From positions 25,471 to 89,470 of the forward strand of contig JBKBLR010000011.1 of assembly GCA_046296195.1 (NCBI GenBank): 64,000 nt of DNA, written 5' to 3'. How positions within the stretch are numbered: position 1 is the stretch's first letter; every line of letters begins with the position of its first letter. The position numbers and the translations under genes were made by a program. The notes below the pieces were generated by a model. That model saw nothing but the letters and a program-made list of their open reading frames with translations, had not been told where the DNA came from and searched no databases. Shown here in pieces: positions 61,051 to 64,000 of the stretch. The stretch is from Amphiplicatus sp046296195. Its GTDB lineage: Bacteria > Pseudomonadota > Alphaproteobacteria > Caulobacterales > Parvularculaceae.

Positions 61051-62313
61051 ATGACGGTGACGGCAGGGGGGCTCATCTCAACGCTATTGCCGGGCGGCGG
61101 CGCGCGCGCCGCCGGGTTTCTCATCGGATTCGAGCGGGAATGGACGCAGGCGCTGGAACAGCGCCGCCATGCCTTCGCAGGCGCGCGCACCTTCACGCTT
61201 GTGAGCTTCGCCGGCGCGCTTTGCGCGCTCCTCGGTGAGGGAGTCCATCTCGTCGCTGCTGGTCTGATCGCCGTCGGGGGACTGGCGCTTTACGCCTACG
61301 CCGCCGAGACGCGCGCGTCGGACAGCCGCGGCGGCACGACGGAGATCGCACTCCTTGCCGCCTATCTGCTCGGCGTCGCTGCGGGACGCGGAGAGTTGCT
61401 GCTGGCCGCGAGCGGCGCCGTCGCCGTCGCGCTGGCGCTGAGCCTCAAGAACGAAATCCGCCATCTGGCGCGCGCGCTCAACGAGACGGAGATCCACGCG
61501 ACGATCCGGTTTCTCGCCGTCTCGCTGCTCATCCTGCCGATCGCGCCGAACCGGGGGTTCGGCCCCTATGAGGCGCTCAATCCGCGCGAATTGTGGCTGA
61601 TGGTCGTGCTCATTAGCGGGCTTTCGTTTCTGGGCTACTGGCTGGTCAAGGCGTTCGGCGAACGGCAGGGCGCGCTGGCGTCGGGGTTGGTCGGCGGCAT
61701 GGCGTCTTCGACCGCGACGACATTGTCGCTCTCTCGCTCCGTTCGTGATCATGGCGCGCCGCCGCTTCCGGCCGCCGCTGGCGTCGTCATGGCGAACCTT
61801 GTGATGACGGCCAAAGTTGCGCTTCTCGTCGGAGCGCTCGCACCCGCCGCCCTTCCGACGCTCGCGCTGCCGCTCGGCGCCGCCGGCGCCGCGGGCGCGG
61901 TTTCGACGCTCGCCCTGTTGCGGCGTCCGATGGAAGGGGTCGGCGCGCGGCTTTCGGTCACCAACCCGTTCGAGCTTCGCCCCGCCCTGATGTTCGGCGG
62001 ATTCCTCGCGATCATTTCGGTCTTGTCGGCGTTTATCGCCGACAAGGCGGGCGACGCCGGTCTGCTTGCGCTCGCCTTCGTGTCGGGCCTTGCTGACATC
62101 GATGCGGTCGTCCTTCCTGTCAGCCGCCAGGCCAGGTCGGCGATGCTGTCGCCCGAAAGCGCGGCGACCGCGATCCTGATAGCGGCGGGAGCGAACATCC
62201 TCGCCAAGGGCGCCATGGCGATGATCGTCGGCGGGCACCGCGTCGGCGCGCCGGTCGCGCTCATCTTCACCGTCATGATCGCCGCTGCGACGGCGGCGCT
62301 GTTCCTCGTCTGA
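61051..62313 (+). CDS. MgtC/DUF4010 family membrane protein
   Basis: This 420-residue protein joins an N-terminal MgtC/SapB-like domain (about 1-150; GFLIGFEREWTQALEQRRHAF, GARTFTLVSFAGALCALLGE) to a C-terminal DUF4010 membrane domain (LKNEIRHLARALNETEIHATIRFLAVSLLILPIAPN, GGMASSTATTLSLSRS, FVSGLADIDAVVLPVSRQAR). About 11-12 helices are expected. The function is unknown, possibly linked to magnesium or cell-envelope homeostasis. ATG 61012 is an alternative start that adds 13 residues. It is divergent from the TelA-like operon. Confidence 0.9.
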   Translation: MTVTAGGLISTLLPGGGARAAGFLIGFEREWTQALEQRRHAFAGARTFTLVSFAGALCALLGEGVHLVAAGLIAVGGLALYAYAAETRASDSRGGTTEIALLAAYLLGVAAGRGELLLAASGAVAVALALSLKNEIRHLARALNETEIHATIRFLAVSLLILPIAPNRGFGPYEALNPRELWLMVVLISGLSFLGYWLVKAFGERQGALASGLVGGMASSTATTLSLSRSVRDHGAPPLPAAAGVVMANLVMTAKVALLVGALAPAALPTLALPLGAAGAAGAVSTLALLRRPMEGVGARLSVTNPFELRPALMFGGFLAIISVLSAFIADKAGDAGLLALAFVSGLADIDAVVLPVSRQARSAMLSPESAATAILIAAGANILAKGAMAMIVGGHRVGAPVALIFTVMIAAATAALFLV

Positions 62314-62319
62314 TCGTCG

Positions 62320-63165
62320 TCAGGGTGCGTTGCGGATGTCGGCGGCGCGGGCGAGCGCGCATCCCGCCGCCTCGATGCGCCGGGCGGCGGCGACGACGAG
62401 CTCGGCGTTTGTCCGGTCGGTTCCAAAGGGCGCGTCTTCGAGCCCGACGCGGATATGAAAGCCGAGCGCGAGCGCCGGCTCGATCAAAGCGTCAATGTTC
62501 GCGTCAAGGCCGGAAAGCATGCGCGGGGCGTCGCCCGCCGTGTCGTCGAGATGGGCGGCGTAAAAGTCGAGACCGCGGCGCGACGGCGCCATGCCGAAGA
62601 GCAGATTGTCGGAAAACATCACGCGATAGACCGGCGTCTTGAGGCCCGGCGTCGCCGCCGCCATCGCGGCGCCGAGGCGCGCAAAGCCTGGCTCATAGAT
62701 GGCGTAGGCCGGCCTCCAGCCGTCGGCGGCCGCAAGCGCGAGCGCCGCCCGGATGTGATCGTCCGGATTCGGATAATGAACGCCGTCCATGCCCGCCGCC
62801 GCCTGCATCCGGTGCGTGATGTTGACGCTGCCGGGATCGACGACGCCCCAGTCGAGAAGGCCGCGGCGGGCGAGCGTCCGGATGGGGGCAAGGCGCGCCT
62901 CGCGATCGCCTTTGAGCGCGAGCGTCGGATAGACGATCGCATTTGTGCGCGCGCGCACGCCCTCGATGATGTAGGAATAAATGTCGGCATCCTCGACCGG
63001 CGCGCCATTCGCATCATAAGCGTGCAGATGGATGATCGCCGCGCCGGCCTCCGCTGAGGCGACGGCGTCGTCGATGATCTCATCCGCCGTCACCGGAATG
63101 CGCGGTTGCAGGGCGCGCCCCGCAGCGCCGTTAACGGCGGCTTCAAGCCATACGGACCGTTTCAT
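62320..63165 (-). CDS. BKACE family beta-keto acid cleavage enzyme
   Basis: This 281-residue protein has the DUF849/BKACE fold (TIM barrel). Members convert a beta-keto acid and acetyl-CoA to acetoacetate and a new CoA ester, for example 3-keto-5-aminohexanoate cleavage in lysine fermentation. The N-terminal EAAVNGAAGRALQPRIPVTADEI and the zinc-binding IIHLHAYDANG are seen, with the later LDWGVVDPGSVNI and HIRVGLEDAPF. The start at 63165 fits the family (MKRSVWLEAAVNG). The keto-acid substrate cannot be deduced. It is convergent with the MgtC/DUF4010 gene. Confidence 0.92.
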   Translation of the reverse strand: MKRSVWLEAAVNGAAGRALQPRIPVTADEIIDDAVASAEAGAAIIHLHAYDANGAPVEDADIYSYIIEGVRARTNAIVYPTLALKGDREARLAPIRTLARRGLLDWGVVDPGSVNITHRMQAAAGMDGVHYPNPDDHIRAALALAAADGWRPAYAIYEPGFARLGAAMAAATPGLKTPVYRVMFSDNLLFGMAPSRRGLDFYAAHLDDTAGDAPRMLSGLDANIDALIEPALALGFHIRVGLEDAPFGTDRTNAELVVAAARRIEAAGCALARAADIRNAP

Positions 63166-63210
63166 GGCCCCGAGCGGAGCGCGCCCGGTGGGCGGCGTCA
63201 ATGCCCGGTG

Positions 63211-63846
63211 TCAGATGTTCTCAGGGGCAAGATAGTGGCCGAACAGTTTCCCAACCCTGCGTCGAATGCGGAATGACAGGGTCTTGCGGTCGCTCGCCTT
63301 GTTGCGGGCGGGAAAGGGAATGTCGGGAGCAGGCGCGCCAAGAAAGGCGCAAAGCGCATCCCATCCGTCGCCGGCCTCGAGGTTCATGACGAGGAGGTCG
63401 CTTTCGCGCCCGGCGAAATGCGCGCGCACGGCGGCTTCATGGTTTCTGAGCGTTTCGACATAGCGCGCCTTGGCGCCCGCCGGCGCGGCGGCGTCGCGGC
63501 CGTAGATGAACGCCTGCATTTCGTCGGAGCGGTCGCCGAAATGCCCCTCGATCGACGCGAACCAACTTTCGGGATCGCGCACCGTGAGGATGAATTTCGA
63601 CCCCGGATATGCCGCGTCGAGTTCGCGGAAAAAGATCGGCCAGGGCATGTCCTGCGCGGCGTCGAAATCGCGGGCGGTCTCGATGCAAAGCCTTGCGCCC
63701 TCCGAGCTCAGGCGCTCGGCCGGCCAGCCGCGCCCGACGACGGCGGCCGTCCGGTAGCCGAGCGTTTCGAGCGCCGCGTAAAGCGACGTCGTGCCCGTCT
63801 TCTGAAAGCCGATGCAAAAAACCTTGGGGCGATGTGGCATGGTCAT
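63211..63846 (-). CDS. Sulfotransferase family protein
   Basis: This 211-residue protein has the PAPS-binding 5'-phosphosulfate loop GFQKTGTTSLYAALETLG (residues about 13-30) and the 3'-phosphate motif GSKFILTVRDPESWFASIEGHF (about 82-103). The size is near that of small P-loop sulfotransferases. It lacks a transmembrane helix. The acceptor may be a sugar, lipid or protein, unknown. No PAPS synthesis genes are in the window. Confidence 0.9.
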   Translation of the reverse strand: MTMPHRPKVFCIGFQKTGTTSLYAALETLGYRTAAVVGRGWPAERLSSEGARLCIETARDFDAAQDMPWPIFFRELDAAYPGSKFILTVRDPESWFASIEGHFGDRSDEMQAFIYGRDAAAPAGAKARYVETLRNHEAAVRAHFAGRESDLLVMNLEAGDGWDALCAFLGAPAPDIPFPARNKASDRKTLSFRIRRRVGKLFGHYLAPENI

Positions 63847-63923
63847 GCCTTATTGAAACAGCCGACCTTTAGAGCTCCCTTAATGGCTTGCCCAATTTGT
63901 CGGCGCCGTCGATCACCGCCGTT

Positions 63924-64000
63924 TCAGCGCGCGACGAGCGGCAGGGTGGACGCTGCGAAGGCGCCCTCGATCTCAAGCAGCCGGCGCTTGGCGCCGGCGC
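63924..64000 (-). CDS. C-terminal end of an unidentified gene (cut by window edge)
   Basis: A minus-strand frame enters from the right edge and ends with TGA at 63924-63926. The last residues visible are AKRRLLEIEGAFAASTLPLVAR. The length is too short to identify the protein. The sulfotransferase start lies 77 nt downstream on the same strand. Confidence 0.45.
   Translation of the reverse strand, partial: AGAKRRLLEIEGAFAASTLPLVAR

Noticed and set aside
1..64000. tRNA, rRNA, CRISPR arrays and insertion sequences
   Set aside because: I found no cloverleaf-like T-loop motifs in the intergenic gaps, no regularly spaced repeats and no transposase-like proteins. A tRNAscan or CRISPR-finder run would be needed to exclude them fully.

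Overview
The window is about 64 kb of GC-rich, very gene-dense chromosomal DNA from an alphaproteobacterium. The evidence is the infA-maf-rng-yacG order at the left end, the coxB-coxA-ctaB-small protein-ctaG-coxC-DUF983-surf1 cluster, alphaproteobacterial families such as GluQRS, TraB/GumN and DUF6384, and a tandem CtrA-box-like motif (TTAA-N7-TTAA-N7-TTAA). A member of the Parvularculales/Hyphomonadaceae/Caulobacterales side is plausible, but the sequence alone does not fix the genus. I see no rRNA, tRNA, CRISPR, insertion sequence, integrase or prophage block. No gap without a gene exceeds about 300 bases.

Layout. 0-2.2 kb: translation and RNA housekeeping operon (IF-1, Maf, RNase E/G-like, YacG) closed by a hairpin. 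2.3-9.5 kb: EF-hand protein, patatin plus 3-hydroxybutyrate dehydrogenase, TPR protein, dienelactone hydrolase, pyruvate kinase, exported coiled-coil protein, nitronate monooxygenase. 9.6-22.4 kb: AbgT transporter, a TetR-controlled SRPBCC-VOC/DUF1428 operon with a near-perfect operator, outer-membrane barrel protein with the CtrA-like site, YccF, DUF1287, an aldo/keto reductase broken by an amber codon, GluQRS, DUF3667 protein, TetR with a divergent membrane protein, TldD. 22.5-31.2 kb: aa3-type cytochrome oxidase and its assembly genes, including a 50-residue CoxF-like gene and an unusual domain insertion in subunit II. 31.3-39.8 kb: DUF2306 protein behind a promoter/operator, a frameshifted CitE-like lyase, a glycan cluster (GT2, GT-C, UDP-galactopyranose-mutase-like flavoprotein, UDP-glucuronate decarboxylase), DusA, TraB.

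39.8-49.6 kb: a compact XRE-regulator operon with a 42-residue membrane peptide, phosphomannomutase, CNT nucleoside transporter, then a one-direction string of small genes (DUF1543, DUF6326, DUF4386, GFA, uracil-DNA-glycosylase-like, GNAT, RimK-like ATP-grasp) and a secreted PHB-depolymerase-type esterase. 49.6-64 kb: a 1071-residue TolB-propeller/amidohydrolase protein, MATE exporter, a membrane-anchored lysozyme-like protein, a YbjN protein facing a tight three-gene operon (TelA-like, DUF6384, coiled coil with basic tail), MgtC/DUF4010 protein, BKACE enzyme, sulfotransferase and the end of one more gene.

The best candidates for something undescribed are the three-gene TelA-like/DUF6384/coiled-coil module (57.3-60.9 kb), the inserted beta-rich domain in CoxB, and the XRE/membrane-protein/micropeptide operon. 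Gene ends often overlap (ATGA, GTGA and TAGTG junctions, and several convergent 3' overlaps), which points to a compact genome.
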